64,000 nucleotides of DNA from Pseudomonadota bacterium (GCA_040752895.1 JBFMHN010000005.1:1-64000), one strand, 5' to 3'; shown: positions 45,345-55,408, counted from the first letter of the stretch. Numbers and translations are program-made. The notes: generated from the sequence alone by a model not told the origin.

Positions 45345-45938
45345 CTAAAGCGGGCGCCGTGCCCGCAGCGCCGTGCCAAGCGTGCCGTCGTCTAGGTAGT
45401 CAAGCTCGCCCCCGATCGGAACGCCATGGGCGAGACGCGAAACGGCCACACCGGACCCCTGCAGGCGATTGCTCAAATAGTGGACGGTGGTCTGGCCGTC
45501 CACGGTCGCGTTCATCGCCAAGATCACCTCGCGCACGTCCGGGGTTGTCGCCCGCGCGAGCAGGCCGGCCACCCGCAGATCCTCCGGGCCCACCCCATCA
45601 AGAGCCGACAGCACACCGCCCAGCACATGGTAGAGGCCATGGAACACCCGAGCCCGTTCCAGCGCCCACAGGTCGGCGACGTCCTCGACCACGCAAAGCA
45701 AATGGCGGTCGCGCGCCGGGTCCGCGCACACCCCGCACGGGTCCTTAAGATCGAGGTTGCCGCAGACCGAACATTCCGAAACCTTTTCCGAGGCGTCCGC
45801 CAGCGCCTTGATCAGGGGAGCAAGAAGGGATTCGCGATGGCGAAGAAGCTCGAGCGCAACGCGGCGCGCTGAACGGGGGCCCAAGCCGGGCAGCCGCCCC
45901 AGCAACCGGACGAGAGGATCGATCGCGGATTCGGGCAT
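45345..45938 (-). CDS. recR: Recombination protein RecR
   Basis: 197 residues. [20 protein letters not shown] (HhH), the C4 zinc finger [22 protein letters not shown], and the Toprim-like [11 protein letters not shown] and [17 protein letters not shown]. Acts with RecFO in gap repair. Ninth base after ybaB, conserved dnaX–ybaB–recR operon. Confidence 0.96.
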   Translation of the reverse strand: MPESAIDPLVRLLGRLPGLGPRSARRVALELLRHRESLLAPLIKALADASEKVSECSVCGNLDLKDPCGVCADPARDRHLLCVVEDVADLWALERARVFHGLYHVLGGVLSALDGVGPEDLRVAGLLARATTPDVREVILAMNATVDGQTTVHYLSNRLQGSGVAVSRLAHGVPIGGELDYLDDGTLGTALRARRPL

Positions 45939-45947
45939 GGGATGCGG

Positions 45948-46271
45948 TCAGAAGGGAAGCGTGACGCCCGGCGGCAAGGAAAGCCCGCCGGCGATTTCCG
46001 ACATGCGTTTGCTGACCTCGGCCTCCGCCTTCACCTTGCCGTCGTTCCCGGCGGCCACCACCAGGTCTTCGAGAATGTCCGTCTCTTCCGGGTTGACGAG
46101 GGAGGGATCGATCGTCACCCGGCGCAGCGCCCCCTTCAGGTTCATTCGCACCTTCACCATGCCGCCGCCTGCTTGTCCCTCGACCTCGATTTCCTCGAAG
46201 GTCTTTTGCAGCGCCGCGATCTTCGCCTGCATTTCCTGGGCGGTCTTCATCATTTTGCCGAAGTTCTTCAT
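45948..46271 (-). CDS. ybaB: YbaB/EbfC nucleoid-associated protein
   Basis: 107 residues. MKNFGKMMKTAQEMQAKIAALQKTFEEIEVEGQAGGGMVKVRMNLKG is the family's dimer of helix and strands that clamps DNA. Starts in a 4-base overlap (ATGA) with the dnaX stop. Confidence 0.95.
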   Translation of the reverse strand: MKNFGKMMKTAQEMQAKIAALQKTFEEIEVEGQAGGGMVKVRMNLKGALRRVTIDPSLVNPEETDILEDLVVAAGNDGKVKAEAEVSKRMSEIAGGLSLPPGVTLPF

Positions 46272-48028
46272 GCCGGTTCGCCGTCCTTCCCTTCTGGCCC
46301 TTCCGACGAGCGGACGCCGGCCAATGAATCGTTCGTTCGCATGGCCTCGATCGTGGCCCCGGGAAACGCTTCCCTAACGGCGCGGACCAGGGGGTGTTTT
46401 TCCGCCGCCTCGCGGCGCGCCCGCTCCGCTGCCTCCGCCTGTTCGCGCAAGGTGGGCTCTCCCTCTTCCTTCGCAAGGCCCACGATCCAGCGCGCGCCCG
46501 TCCATTCCGAAAGCAGTTCGCCCAGACGGTTGGCGAGGTTCGCGGGCGCGTGCGGGCCAACCCGGAAGATAACACGGCCGGGCTCGAAGCGGACGAGGTG
46601 AACGTTGTTCATGAGGTGGGCGTGGAGCAACGGCTCGCGCTTTTCCCGAAAGAGATGGACAGCCTCAAGGAAACTCGTCGGCATCGGGGATTGCAAAACC
46701 GCACGCGGCGCCGGTTCCGGTTCGGGCGACGGGTTGGCGGCCAGCCTGCCTCGCGCCTCGCCCGAGGAAACGGGACCCATGGCCGGCGCGGTTGGGCGGG
46801 CGGGCGACGGGCCGGAGGCAGGGTTCCTTTGGCCGGCGCCATCCGGCGCGCCCGCCCCGGCAAGTCTGCTCACAAGATCGGCCGGCGCCGGCAGGTCGGA
46901 GGCATAGGCAAGACGGATCAGGATCATCTCCCCCGTCTGCACGGGCGAGACCGCCACCTTCGCCTCCTGGATCCCCTTCAGCAGCATCTGCCACGTGCGG
47001 GCGAGGGCCGCCATGCCAAGCTTCCCCGCCATCGCCGTGCCGCGGATGCGCTCGGCCTCCGGCACGCCAAAACTTTCCGCCGTTTTCGGCACAACCTTGA
47101 TCCGCGTCAACCAGTGGGTAAGCTCGAGCAAGTCCTGCAGCACGACGACGGGATCGGCGCCGGCGGCGTAGGCCTGCCCGAACTCGTCGAGGGCGGCGGC
47201 GATGTCACCCGCCATCACGGCGTCGAAAAGATCGAAAATGCGGGTGCGGTCGGCCAGGCCCAGCATTTCGCGGACGCTGTCGGCACGCACCGCGTCCGCC
47301 CCGAAGGCAAGGGCCTGGTCGAGCAGCGAAAGCCCATCGCGGACGGAGCCATCCGCGGCGCGCGCGATCAACTGCAACGCCAGCGCGTCGGCCTTTGCCC
47401 CCTCCTTCTCGACGATCGCGGCGAAGTGCTCGGCCAATTTTTCCGCCTCGACGCGGCGAAGGTCGAAGCGCTGGCAACGCGACAACACCGTCACCGGCAC
47501 CTTGCGCGTCTCGGTCGTGGCGAAGATGAACGTCACATGAGGCGGCGGTTCCTCCAGCGTCTTGAGAAGCGCGTTGAAGGCCTGCTGCGACAGCATGTGA
47601 ACTTCGTCAATGATATAGACCTTCGTGCGCGCAAGGACGGGCCGGTAGCGCACGCCGTCCAGAAGCTCGCGGATGTTGTCGACGCCGGTCCGGCTGGCGG
47701 CGTCCATTTCGAGGACGTCGACGTGGCTGCCTTCGGCGATGGCGAGGCAGTGTTCGCAGCGCCCGCAAGGCAACGCCGTCATTCCCCCCTGCCCGTCCGG
47801 CCCTACGCAATTCAAGGCCCGCGCCAGAATGCGGGCGGTCGTCGTCTTACCGACGCCGCGCACGCCGGTCAGCACGAAAGCGTGGGCGAGCCGGCCGCTT
47901 CGAATGGCATTGGCAAGCGTCTTGACCATCGCTTCCTGGCCGATCAACCCCTCGAAGGAGGTGGGCCGGTACTTGCGGGCAAGCACGCGATAGGAAGGGG
48001 CGTTGGCGTCTGGATCCGGCATCGGCAT
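46268..48028 (-). CDS. dnaX: DNA polymerase III subunits gamma/tau
   Basis: 586 residues. Clamp-loader ATPase. YRPTSFEGLIGQEAMVKTL, Walker A GVRGVGKTTTARIL, the zinc cysteines in CGRCEHC, Walker B VYIIDEVHMLS, sensor FATTETRKVPVTVLSRCQRFDL. The C-terminal tau region is Pro/Ala-rich. Any gamma-form frameshift signal is not obvious. SRP RNA lies just upstream on the same strand. Confidence 0.96.
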   Translation of the reverse strand: MPMPDPDANAPSYRVLARKYRPTSFEGLIGQEAMVKTLANAIRSGRLAHAFVLTGVRGVGKTTTARILARALNCVGPDGQGGMTALPCGRCEHCLAIAEGSHVDVLEMDAASRTGVDNIRELLDGVRYRPVLARTKVYIIDEVHMLSQQAFNALLKTLEEPPPHVTFIFATTETRKVPVTVLSRCQRFDLRRVEAEKLAEHFAAIVEKEGAKADALALQLIARAADGSVRDGLSLLDQALAFGADAVRADSVREMLGLADRTRIFDLFDAVMAGDIAAALDEFGQAYAAGADPVVVLQDLLELTHWLTRIKVVPKTAESFGVPEAERIRGTAMAGKLGMAALARTWQMLLKGIQEAKVAVSPVQTGEMILIRLAYASDLPAPADLVSRLAGAGAPDGAGQRNPASGPSPARPTAPAMGPVSSGEARGRLAANPSPEPEPAPRAVLQSPMPTSFLEAVHLFREKREPLLHAHLMNNVHLVRFEPGRVIFRVGPHAPANLANRLGELLSEWTGARWIVGLAKEEGEPTLREQAEAAERARREAAEKHPLVRAVREAFPGATIEAMRTNDSLAGVRSSEGPEGKDGEPA

Positions 48029-48053
48029 TTGAAAATCGGTGAAAAATTCGGGT

Positions 48054-48151
48054 GGGAGACCGGACGGGCGACCCGGGCCTAAACTCGTTACGGCTGCTTC
48101 CTTCCGGACCTGACCGGGTTGGCGAGCGATCCGTCCACCCGCCGACCTCCC
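48054..48151 (-). ncRNA. ffs: Signal recognition particle RNA (4.5S, small type)
   Basis: On the minus strand the RNA starts GGGAGGTCGG at 48151 and ends GGTCTCCC-like at about 48054; these ends pair. The conserved apical part reads GGTCAGGTCCGGAAGGAAGC followed by AGCCG, the SRP54/Ffh-binding domain with its GGAA tetraloop. About 98 nt. It lies upstream of dnaX, a known alphaproteobacterial arrangement. A T-rich run follows the 3' end. Confidence 0.95.
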
Positions 48152-48157
48152 AGCCGT

Positions 48158-48185
48158 ACTATATCAGCTTTTTCCCGCCTTTCAC
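48158..48185 (-). promoter_or_regulatory. Promoter of the SRP RNA
   Basis: On the minus strand, -10 TATAGT (complement of 48158-48163), six bases before the first RNA base, and -35 GTGAAA (complement of 48180-48185) with a 16-base spacer. Confidence 0.5.
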
Positions 48186-48276
48186 CCCTTCCCGCAAGGC
48201 CCGGCGACGGACCGGCAGGCGTGGCGAAAGGCGCCGGGTTTGCAAGCCGTTTTTCGGTGTGTCAGGCTTTGCCTCC

Positions 48277-49200
48277 ATGAAACACCGGATTCTTTATACC
48301 GCCGCCGGCCTCGACCGCGCCGCGGTCCGCCGAAGCGACACCAAGTGGATCGCCGAACAACTCCGCCGCCCGGAAACGCGCGTCCTTTCCGTCTGGCGGA
48401 ACGAAAGCCTGATCCTGGCGACGGAGCCGCCGGCCGCTGGCTGGCTTTCCCCCGCGGCAGCCGCCGGCGCGCTGCCCGGAATTCTCGACGAACCGGCGAT
48501 CGTCGCCTTCCTCGGCCTGCTCGACGGTATTGCCCATTTCGCCGTGGACGTCTCGCATCTTGACGACGCTCACTCTCTGGCCGAGGCGGGGGAGGCGCGT
48601 TTCGCGGATCTCCGGGCGATGGGTCCGCTCTTGCCGCCGGCCGAGGCCGGGCTTCTTGCCTACGCCCGCGGGCTGCTTCACTGGCACCGGCGGCACGGCT
48701 TCTGCGGGGTGTGCGGCGAGCGGACGGCAATCGCCGAGGCGGGCCATGTGCGGCGCTGCCGCAATCGGGCCTGCGGGGCCGAGCATTTCCCGCGCACCGA
48801 CCCCGCTGTCATCACCCTCGTCACCGGCGGCGACGCCTGCCTGCTGGGCCGTCAGAAAACCTGGCCCGAGGGCATGTATTCGACGCTGGCCGGCTTCGTC
48901 GAGCCCGGCGAAAGCCTCGAGGACGCCGTCGCCCGCGAGGTGTTCGAGGAAACCGGCGTTCGGGCTTCGAACGTCCGGTACTTCGCCTCGCAGCCGTGGC
49001 CGTTTCCCGCCTCGCTCATGATCGGCTTCCGGGCGGAGGCCGAGGCAGGCGCCGCGATCGACAGCAGGCTCGACGAGCTTGAGGACGTGCGCTGGTTCAC
49101 CCGCGCCGGCCTTCGCGACCGCGAGAAGACCGGGCATCGCCTTCCCTATCGCGGCGCGATCGCGCGGCACATGATCGAGGACTGGCTCGAAGAGGGTTAG
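48277..49200 (+). CDS. nudC: NADH pyrophosphatase / NAD-cap decapping Nudix hydrolase
   Basis: 307 residues. Zinc ribbon CGVCGERTAIAEAGHVRRCRNRAC, the Nudix box GFVEPGESLEDAVAREVFEETGV, and the downstream SQPWPFPASLMIGF that distinguishes NudC. Cleaves NADH and NAD-capped RNA. ATG 48277 begins the conserved product; an earlier in-frame start would read through the SRP RNA gene on the opposite strand. Confidence 0.94.
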   Translation: MKHRILYTAAGLDRAAVRRSDTKWIAEQLRRPETRVLSVWRNESLILATEPPAAGWLSPAAAAGALPGILDEPAIVAFLGLLDGIAHFAVDVSHLDDAHSLAEAGEARFADLRAMGPLLPPAEAGLLAYARGLLHWHRRHGFCGVCGERTAIAEAGHVRRCRNRACGAEHFPRTDPAVITLVTGGDACLLGRQKTWPEGMYSTLAGFVEPGESLEDAVAREVFEETGVRASNVRYFASQPWPFPASLMIGFRAEAEAGAAIDSRLDELEDVRWFTRAGLRDREKTGHRLPYRGAIARHMIEDWLEEG

Positions 49201-49204
49201 CCCT

Positions 49205-50074
49205 TCATAGGGTGTCGCGGAACGGGGCGGCCGGATAGACGCCCAGAATTTTTACCTCGCGCGAGATGAAGCCAAGCTCCTCAAAGGCGAGCTGGACGTT
49301 GGTTTCTTCCGGGTGACCCGCGATCTCGGCGTAGAACTGGGTCGAGGTGAAGTTGCCGTCAACCATGTAACTTTCCAGCTTCAGCATGTTCACCCCGTTC
49401 GTCGCAAACCCGCCGAGCGCCTTGTAAAGGGCGGCCGGCACGTTGCGTACGGAGAAGATAAAGCTCGTGATGACGAAACCGGCCTTGGGCGCGGGGTCGC
49501 GGGGTTCCTTGGCAAGCAGGACGAAGCGGGTCGTGTTGTGCAAGGAGTCCTCGAGGTCGCGCTTGAGGATGACAAGCCCGTAGATTTCCGCCGCCAACTC
49601 CGAGGCGATGGCGGCCTCGGCGGTGTCGCCGCGTTCGGCCACTTCGGCGGCGGCGGCGGCGGTATCGGCGGTGGCGACCGGAGAAAGGCCGAGTTCGCGG
49701 ATCGTCTTGCGGCACTGGGAAAGCGCCTGAACGTGGCTGTAGACGCGCCGGAGACCGCTGAGCACGGCCCCCTTCGGCGCCAGCAGGCAATGGCGGACGC
49801 GCTGGAAGTGTTCGCCCACGATATGCAGTGTCGAATGAGGGAATAGCAGGTGGATATCCGCCACCCGGCCGGCCTGGGAATTCTCGATCGGCAGCATGGC
49901 AAACCTGGCGTGGCCTTCCTCGACCGCCGCGAAGGCGTCCTCGAAGGAAGGACAGGCGAGCGGCGTCATCTCCGGATGCGCCGTCCGGCAAGCCAGGTCC
50001 GAATAGGCGCCTGCCATGCCCTGGAAAGCGATCGTCCTCGATGGGTCGGTGGTAGGCTCGGTCATCCCCGCCAT
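49205..50074 (-). CDS. pheA: Prephenate dehydratase
   Basis: 289 residues. Prephenate to phenylpyruvate. IAFQGMAGAYSDLA, LPIENSQAGRVAD, the catalytic NTTRF (Thr), then a C-terminal ACT domain binding phenylalanine (SFIFSVRNVPAALYKALGGFATNGVNMLKLESYMVDG). No chorismate mutase part. Second ATG at 50065 is better placed for the GAGG site, so the start may be three codons in. Follows kdsB by 41 bp. Confidence 0.95.
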   Translation of the reverse strand: MAGMTEPTTDPSRTIAFQGMAGAYSDLACRTAHPEMTPLACPSFEDAFAAVEEGHARFAMLPIENSQAGRVADIHLLFPHSTLHIVGEHFQRVRHCLLAPKGAVLSGLRRVYSHVQALSQCRKTIRELGLSPVATADTAAAAAEVAERGDTAEAAIASELAAEIYGLVILKRDLEDSLHNTTRFVLLAKEPRDPAPKAGFVITSFIFSVRNVPAALYKALGGFATNGVNMLKLESYMVDGNFTSTQFYAEIAGHPEETNVQLAFEELGFISREVKILGVYPAAPFRDTL

Positions 50075-50115
50075 GCCTCAAAACGCGTCGTCGTTCCGGA
50101 TTTAAGCGCGCGCGC

Positions 50116-50868
50116 CTATCTCAAGATGTCGCGAGCCCGGGCAAGATCGGCGGGAGTATCGACACCGATCGGAATCATGTCAACGAGCGCCACCCCGATC
50201 CGCATGCCGTCCTCAAGGGCGCGCAGCTGCTCCAGCGCTTCGCGCTTTTCGAGCGGCGTTTGCGGCAAACCTACGAAACGCTTCAGCGCCGCCCGGCGAA
50301 AGGCGTAAAGGCCGATGTGGTGGTAGTAAGGACCGCTGCCCGCCGGCACCGGGTTGCGGCTGAAGTAAAGGGCGTGCCCGATCCGTGCCCCCGCTCCCAG
50401 GCCCATCGCCACCTTGACGACGTTGCGATCGCCGATCTCGTCTTCCCGCTTGATTTCGGCGGCGACCGTGGCGATCGCAACGGTCGGTTCGGCCAACGGA
50501 TCAAGCGCGGCGCGGATCGCCTCCGGGGCGATGGTCGGCAGATCGCCCTGCAGGTTGACGACGACGTCGTGGCGTTCCTCGGGGTCGAGAAGGGAGACCG
50601 CCTCGAAGACGCGGTCCGAGCCGGAAGGGTGATCGGGGCGCGTCAGCACCCATTGGCCGCCGGCCCGCTCGATCGCCTCGCCGATGGCCGCTTCCGCACA
50701 GGCGACGACGACCCGGCCGATGCCCGCCGCCATCGCCCGCCGCCAGACATGGACGATCATCGGCTCGCCGTGGATGTCGGCGAGCGGCTTCGCCGGCAGC
50801 CGCGTCGCGCCAAGCCTTGCCGGAAGAACGACAATCGGATTCCATTGCGCCGTCATCGGGTAGTTCAA
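50116..50868 (-). CDS. kdsB: 3-deoxy-manno-octulosonate cytidylyltransferase
   Basis: 250 residues. Activates Kdo as CMP-Kdo for lipopolysaccharide inner core. VVLPARLGATRLPAKPLADIHGEPMI, THPSGSDR-type RPDHPSGSDRVFEA, and VNLQGDLP are diagnostic. It shows an LPS-bearing outer membrane. An inner ATG at 50856 could also start. Divergent from the cytochrome gene; this synteny with pheA is typical of alphaproteobacteria. Confidence 0.95.
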   Translation of the reverse strand: MNYPMTAQWNPIVVLPARLGATRLPAKPLADIHGEPMIVHVWRRAMAAGIGRVVVACAEAAIGEAIERAGGQWVLTRPDHPSGSDRVFEAVSLLDPEERHDVVVNLQGDLPTIAPEAIRAALDPLAEPTVAIATVAAEIKREDEIGDRNVVKVAMGLGAGARIGHALYFSRNPVPAGSGPYYHHIGLYAFRRAALKRFVGLPQTPLEKREALEQLRALEDGMRIGVALVDMIPIGVDTPADLARARDILR

Positions 50869-51041
50869 TCCTCTCCGCCCCTGGACCGGGGAACCCCACG
50901 ATAACGCGCGCCGATGGAGGCGTCATGGAATTTCCCATCTGGGGGTTGCCATGGGCCAGCCGGCCAACCGACCCGCCACCGGGGTTGGACGAGGCGCGGT
51001 GAAAACGGTAGTCTGGCGGCATCGTTAGAAGGAGAGAAAAA

Positions 51042-51578
51042 ATGTTCCGTTCGCGCCTTCCGCAGATTCTTGGGTCCGCCCTCCTCGCCGTCGTCTGGCT
51101 TGCCGCCTGCGACGATGCCGGCAAGCCGGGCGAGAAGGAACCCGGCGCCGAGGAGGCCGCCCAGATCGAAAACCTGCTGCAAACGTTCGAGCAGGACATC
51201 GCCAAGGAAGCGGCCGAGAAGGCGGGCGAGGCAACGGAGCGCGCCACCGAAACGGCCGCGGCACTGGAAGGCGACGCGGAAGCCGGCGCCAAGGTCTTCC
51301 GAAAGTGCGCCGTCTGCCACACGGCGGGCGCAGGCGACGGGCACAAGGTGGGCCCCAATCTCTGGAACATCGTCGGCCAGCCCAAAGGCGCGGCAGCAGG
51401 CTTCATCTATTCGAAGGCGATGGCGGAAGCCGGCGGCGACTGGACGGAAGCCGACCTCGACGCCTATCTGGCATCACCGAAGGCGTTCATCCCCGACAAC
51501 CGGATGGCCTTCGCCGGCATCCGGAAGGCGACCGACCGGGCCGATCTCATCGCTTATCTGAAAACCTTGAAGGATTAA
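51042..51578 (+). CDS. cycM: Membrane-anchored cytochrome c (CycM/c552-like) lipoprotein
   Basis: 178 residues. Signal ending in the lipobox LAAC (Cys23 acylated), a charged helical stalk (about 37-75), then a class I cytochrome c domain with haem motif CAVCH (89-93), GPNLWNIVG, and axial Met in NRMAFAGI. CycM normally uses an uncleaved signal anchor; a lipid anchor here does the same job. Carries electrons between bc1 and oxidase, matching coxB at the left edge. Confidence 0.9.
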   Translation: MFRSRLPQILGSALLAVVWLAACDDAGKPGEKEPGAEEAAQIENLLQTFEQDIAKEAAEKAGEATERATETAAALEGDAEAGAKVFRKCAVCHTAGAGDGHKVGPNLWNIVGQPKGAAAGFIYSKAMAEAGGDWTEADLDAYLASPKAFIPDNRMAFAGIRKATDRADLIAYLKTLKD

Positions 51579-51588
51579 GGGGGAACGC

Positions 51589-52374
51589 TTGGGCGACCCC
51601 TCTCCGGAAGACCTTCGCACGTTCGCGGAAAAGCTTGCCGGAAAAAGCGGCGCGATTCTTCGGCGCCATTTCCGAACCCCCATCGCCGTCGATGCGAAGG
51701 CGGACCGCAGCCCGGTCACCGTCGCCGACCGCGAAGCGGAAACCGCGCTCCGGCAGGCGATCGAAGAGGCGTTTCCCGATCACGGCATCCTCGGCGAGGA
51801 ATTCGGGGCAACCCGCGCCGGGGCGACTTACCTCTGGGTGCTCGACCCCATCGACGGCACCAAGGCCTTCATCACCGGCAAGCCGCTGTTCGGCACCCTG
51901 ATCGGCCTTCTCAAGAACGGCGAGCCCTGCCTCGGCGTCATCGATCAACCGATTTTGAACGAACGGTGGATAGGCATCCGCGGACGGCCGACCTTATTTA
52001 ATGGCAAGCCCGTGAAAACCAGGGCCTGCCCCGAACTTGGCCTCGCCGCCGCCTATTCGACAGCACCGGCCATGTTCGAGGGCAAAGACGAAACCGCGTA
52101 TCGGCGGCTGACGGAAAAGATGCGCTACGCGATGTTCGGCACGGATTGCTATGGCTACGGCCTGCTTGCCCTGGGCTTCGTCGACTTCATCGTCGAGGCG
52201 AAGTTGAAACCTCACGACTTCTGCCCGATCGTACCCATCGTCGAAGGGGCGGGCGGGCGGATGACCGACTGGGAAGGCAGGCCCTTGGGCCTTGCCTCGG
52301 ACGGGCGCGTCCTGGCGACCGGCGACCCCGCCCGGCACGCGCAGGCCCTTGCCATCTTGCAGGGAGGCGACTAG
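51589..52374 (+). CDS. hisN: Inositol-monophosphatase-family phosphatase, probably histidinol-phosphatase
   Basis: 261 residues. The metal motifs are complete: GEEFG, DPIDGTKAFITG (WVLDPIDGT), and the C-terminal PHDFCPIVPIVEGAGG. The KAFITGKP variant after DPIDGT and ADREAE are typical of the alphaproteobacterial HisN group. Starts at TTG 51589 with AAGGGGGA upstream, 10 bp after cycM. Other substrates (inositol phosphate, PAP) cannot be excluded. Confidence 0.85.
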   Translation: MGDPSPEDLRTFAEKLAGKSGAILRRHFRTPIAVDAKADRSPVTVADREAETALRQAIEEAFPDHGILGEEFGATRAGATYLWVLDPIDGTKAFITGKPLFGTLIGLLKNGEPCLGVIDQPILNERWIGIRGRPTLFNGKPVKTRACPELGLAAAYSTAPAMFEGKDETAYRRLTEKMRYAMFGTDCYGYGLLALGFVDFIVEAKLKPHDFCPIVPIVEGAGGRMTDWEGRPLGLASDGRVLATGDPARHAQALAILQGGD

Positions 52375-52379
52375 GGGCC

Positions 52380-54284
52380 ATGGCGTTTCCTTCCCCGCCC
52401 TGCAAATGCCGTTGCCTGCGACCGGGCCTGACCGCCCTCTGCTTGGCCGCTTTTCTTGCCGCTTCTCTTGCCGCCTTGGGGCGCGCACCTTCCGCCCTGG
52501 CCGAAGGCCCGGCGGACGGGCCGCGCCACGGGCTTTCGATGTATGGCGACCTGAAATACGGACCCGATTTCTCGCACTTCGACTACGTAAACCCCGAGGC
52601 GCCGAAGGGGGGCGACGTGCGGCTTGCCGAAATCGGCGGCTTCGACAGCCTCAACCCGCACATCCTAAAGGGAATGGCGGCGGCGGATTTGAACCTCACT
52701 ACCGACACGCTCATGAAAGGCTCGAGCGACGAGGCGTTTTCCGAATACGGCCTCCTGGCCGAAAGCGTGGAGATCGCCCCCGATCGCGCCTCCGTCACTT
52801 TCACCTTGCGCGCCATCGCGCGCTGGCACGACGGCACGCCGATCACGGCGGCGGATGTAGTCTTCTCCTTCGAGACCCTGAAGACGAAGGGCCACCCCCT
52901 TTACCGCGCCTACTACGCCGACGTGGTGTCGGCGGAAACGCTGGATGAGCGGCGGGTGCGTTTCCGCTTCCGCGACGGCAAGAACCGGGAACTGCCGCTT
53001 ATTCTGGGCCAGATGCCGATCGTTTCGAAGGCGTATTATGCGAAGGTGGATTTCGAAAAGACCACGCTGGAGCCGCCCTTGGGCAGCGGGCCCTACCGGA
53101 TCGAGGCCGTCGATCCCGGCCGTTCGATCGTCTACCGGCGCGTTGAGAATTATTGGGGGAAGGACCTGCCCGTGAATCGGGGCAGCTTCAACTTCGACCG
53201 CATCCGCCACGACTATTATCGGGACACCGTCATCGCCGTCGAAGCCTTCAAGGCCGGCGAATACGACATCCGTCAGGAGAACGTCGCGAAGAACTGGGCG
53301 ACAGCCTATGATTTCCCGGCGCTTGAGGCGGGCTACGTCCGCAAGGAGGAAATCCCGCACGAAATCCCGACCGGCATGCAGGCCTTCGTTTTCAACACGC
53401 GGCGCGCGATCTTCAAGGACCGGCGCGTGCGCGCGGCGCTCGCTTACGCCTTCGACTTCGAATGGACGAACCGGACTCTCTTCTATGGCGCCTACACCCG
53501 GACGAAAAGCTACTTCTCGAACTCCGAGCTCGCCTCCCGCGACCTGCCCTCCGCAGAAGAATTGAAGGTGCTGGAACCCTTTCGAGATCGGGTCCCGGAA
53601 GAAGTCTTCACGCAAACCTATCAGCCGCCCGCGACGGACGGCACCGGCGACATCCGCAAAAACCTGCGAGAGGCCTTCCGGCTGCTGCAAGAAGCGGGCT
53701 GGGTCGTCCGCGATCAAAAGCTGGTCAACGCCGAAACCAACGCGCCCTTCACCTTCGAAATCATGCTGGTTGACCCTTCCTTCGAGCGGGTCGTGCTGCC
53801 CTACGTGCGGAACCTGAAGCGGCTCGGCGTCGAAACCCGGGTCCGCACGGTGGACCCTTCCCAGTACCAGAACCGGCTGAACGAGTTTGATTTCGACATG
53901 ACGGTTGCCGTCTTCGGGCAATCGCTCTCGCCCGGCAACGAGCAGCGCGATTTCTGGTCGAGCGGGGCGGCGGAGACCCCGGGCAGCCGCAATTTGATCG
54001 GGGTCCGCGACCCGGTCGTGGACAGGCTCGCAGACCTCGTCATCAACGCGCCGACCCGGCAAAGCCTGATCGCCCGCACCCGGGCGCTGGACCGCGTGCT
54101 GCTATGGGGGAACTACGTCATCCCCCACTGGCACATCCGGCATTTCCGCGCCATCTATTGGGACCGCTTCGCCCGTCCCGAGAATCCGCCGAAATACGCG
54201 CTCGGCTTCAACGACTGGTGGATCGCGCCGGAGCACGACGCCCGGCTCCGCGAATACCGCAAAAAGCAACCGCCCAAGCCTTAA
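52380..54284 (+). CDS. yejA: Oligopeptide ABC transporter substrate-binding protein
   Basis: 634 residues with a long signal sequence (cleavage near residue 42, SALAEG). Family 5 solute-binding protein; HFDYVNPEAPKGGDVRLAEIGGFDSLNPHILKG, RWHDGTPITAADVVFSFETL and GSGPYRI are YejA-like. In E. coli YejABEF imports peptides including microcin C. First gene of the operon. Confidence 0.92.
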   Translation: MAFPSPPCKCRCLRPGLTALCLAAFLAASLAALGRAPSALAEGPADGPRHGLSMYGDLKYGPDFSHFDYVNPEAPKGGDVRLAEIGGFDSLNPHILKGMAAADLNLTTDTLMKGSSDEAFSEYGLLAESVEIAPDRASVTFTLRAIARWHDGTPITAADVVFSFETLKTKGHPLYRAYYADVVSAETLDERRVRFRFRDGKNRELPLILGQMPIVSKAYYAKVDFEKTTLEPPLGSGPYRIEAVDPGRSIVYRRVENYWGKDLPVNRGSFNFDRIRHDYYRDTVIAVEAFKAGEYDIRQENVAKNWATAYDFPALEAGYVRKEEIPHEIPTGMQAFVFNTRRAIFKDRRVRAALAYAFDFEWTNRTLFYGAYTRTKSYFSNSELASRDLPSAEELKVLEPFRDRVPEEVFTQTYQPPATDGTGDIRKNLREAFRLLQEAGWVVRDQKLVNAETNAPFTFEIMLVDPSFERVVLPYVRNLKRLGVETRVRTVDPSQYQNRLNEFDFDMTVAVFGQSLSPGNEQRDFWSSGAAETPGSRNLIGVRDPVVDRLADLVINAPTRQSLIARTRALDRVLLWGNYVIPHWHIRHFRAIYWDRFARPENPPKYALGFNDWWIAPEHDARLREYRKKQPPKP

Positions 54285-54290
54285 AGAATC

Positions 54291-55406
54291 ATGCTCGCCT
54301 ATATCCTCCGCCGGCTCCTGCTGATCGTCCCGACGCTGTTCGGGATCATGGTGATCAATTTCACCGTCGTGCAGGTCGCCCCCGGCGGGCCGGTCGAACG
54401 CCTGATCGCCCAGATCCAGGGGCTCGATGTCGAGGCGACCGCCCGGCTGGGAGGCTCGGGCCGGGGCGAGGTCCATCTCCGCGAGGGCGCGCGAGGGCGC
54501 GCCGCCGGCCAGAGCGCAGACAGCAAATACCGCGGCGCGCAAGGCTTGGACCCGGAATTCATCCGCCACATCGAGAAGCTCTATGGGTTCGACAAGCCCG
54601 CCCATGAGCGTTTCCTCGACATGCTTTCGGGCTATGCCCGTTTCGATTTTGGCGAGAGCTTCTTTCGCAACCGCTCCGTCGTTGACCTCGTGCTCGACAA
54701 GATGCCGGTCTCGATCTCGCTTGGGCTCTGGACGACGCTTCTCGTCTATCTGATCTCGATCCCCCTGGGTGTTGCGAAAGCGGTCCGGGACGGTTCCCCC
54801 TTCGACGTCTGGACGAGTTCCGTCGTCATCGTCGGCTATGCGATTCCGGGCTTTCTTTTCGCCATTCTGCTGATCGTGCTGTTCGCCGGCGGAAATTTCT
54901 TCGACCTCTTTCCCTTGCGGGGGCTGGTTTCCGACAACTGGCACGCGCTGGATTGGCCGCACCGCATCCTTGACTATTTCTGGCACATCGCGCTGCCGGT
55001 GATTTCGATGGTGATCGGCGGGTTCGCCAGCCTAACGATGCTGACGAAGAATTCCTTTCTCGAGGAGATCAACAAGCAATACGTCGTGACAGCGCGGGCG
55101 AAAGGCCTGACCGAACACCGCGTCCTCTATGGCCACGTCTTCCGCAACGCGATGCTGATCGTGATCGCGGGCTTTCCCGGCGCCTTCGTCGGCGTGCTTT
55201 TCACCGGCGCGCTTCTCATAGAAGTCATCTTTTCACTCGACGGCCTTGGCCTCCTCGGCTTCGAAGCCGCGATCAACCGCGACTACCCGGTCATGTTCGG
55301 CACGCTCTACTTCTTCACGCTGGTGGGCCTTCTCATGAACCTGCTGGGCGATCTGATGTACGTCGCCGTCGATCCCCGGATCGATTTCGAGACGCGCGAG
55401 GTCTAG
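54291..55406 (+). CDS. yejB: Peptide ABC transporter permease
   Basis: 371 residues, six helices. N-terminal [24 protein letters not shown], the ~50-residue periplasmic insert, and the C-terminal EAA loop [23 protein letters not shown]. The insert (about 45-85) has a short duplicated [12 protein letters not shown]-type stretch. 6 bp after yejA. Confidence 0.94.
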   Translation: MLAYILRRLLLIVPTLFGIMVINFTVVQVAPGGPVERLIAQIQGLDVEATARLGGSGRGEVHLREGARGRAAGQSADSKYRGAQGLDPEFIRHIEKLYGFDKPAHERFLDMLSGYARFDFGESFFRNRSVVDLVLDKMPVSISLGLWTTLLVYLISIPLGVAKAVRDGSPFDVWTSSVVIVGYAIPGFLFAILLIVLFAGGNFFDLFPLRGLVSDNWHALDWPHRILDYFWHIALPVISMVIGGFASLTMLTKNSFLEEINKQYVVTARAKGLTEHRVLYGHVFRNAMLIVIAGFPGAFVGVLFTGALLIEVIFSLDGLGLLGFEAAINRDYPVMFGTLYFFTLVGLLMNLLGDLMYVAVDPRIDFETREV

Positions 55407-55408
55407 CC

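Noticed and set aside
42981-45395. 804-codon plus-strand open frame opposite mutB
   Set aside because: Antisense to a textbook methylmalonyl-CoA mutase; composition is the reverse-frame Arg/Gly/Asp type typical of shadow frames.
54470-54500. GCGCGAGGGCGC tandem-like repeat
   Set aside because: Inside yejB, encodes a variable periplasmic linker; just a short codon-level duplication.
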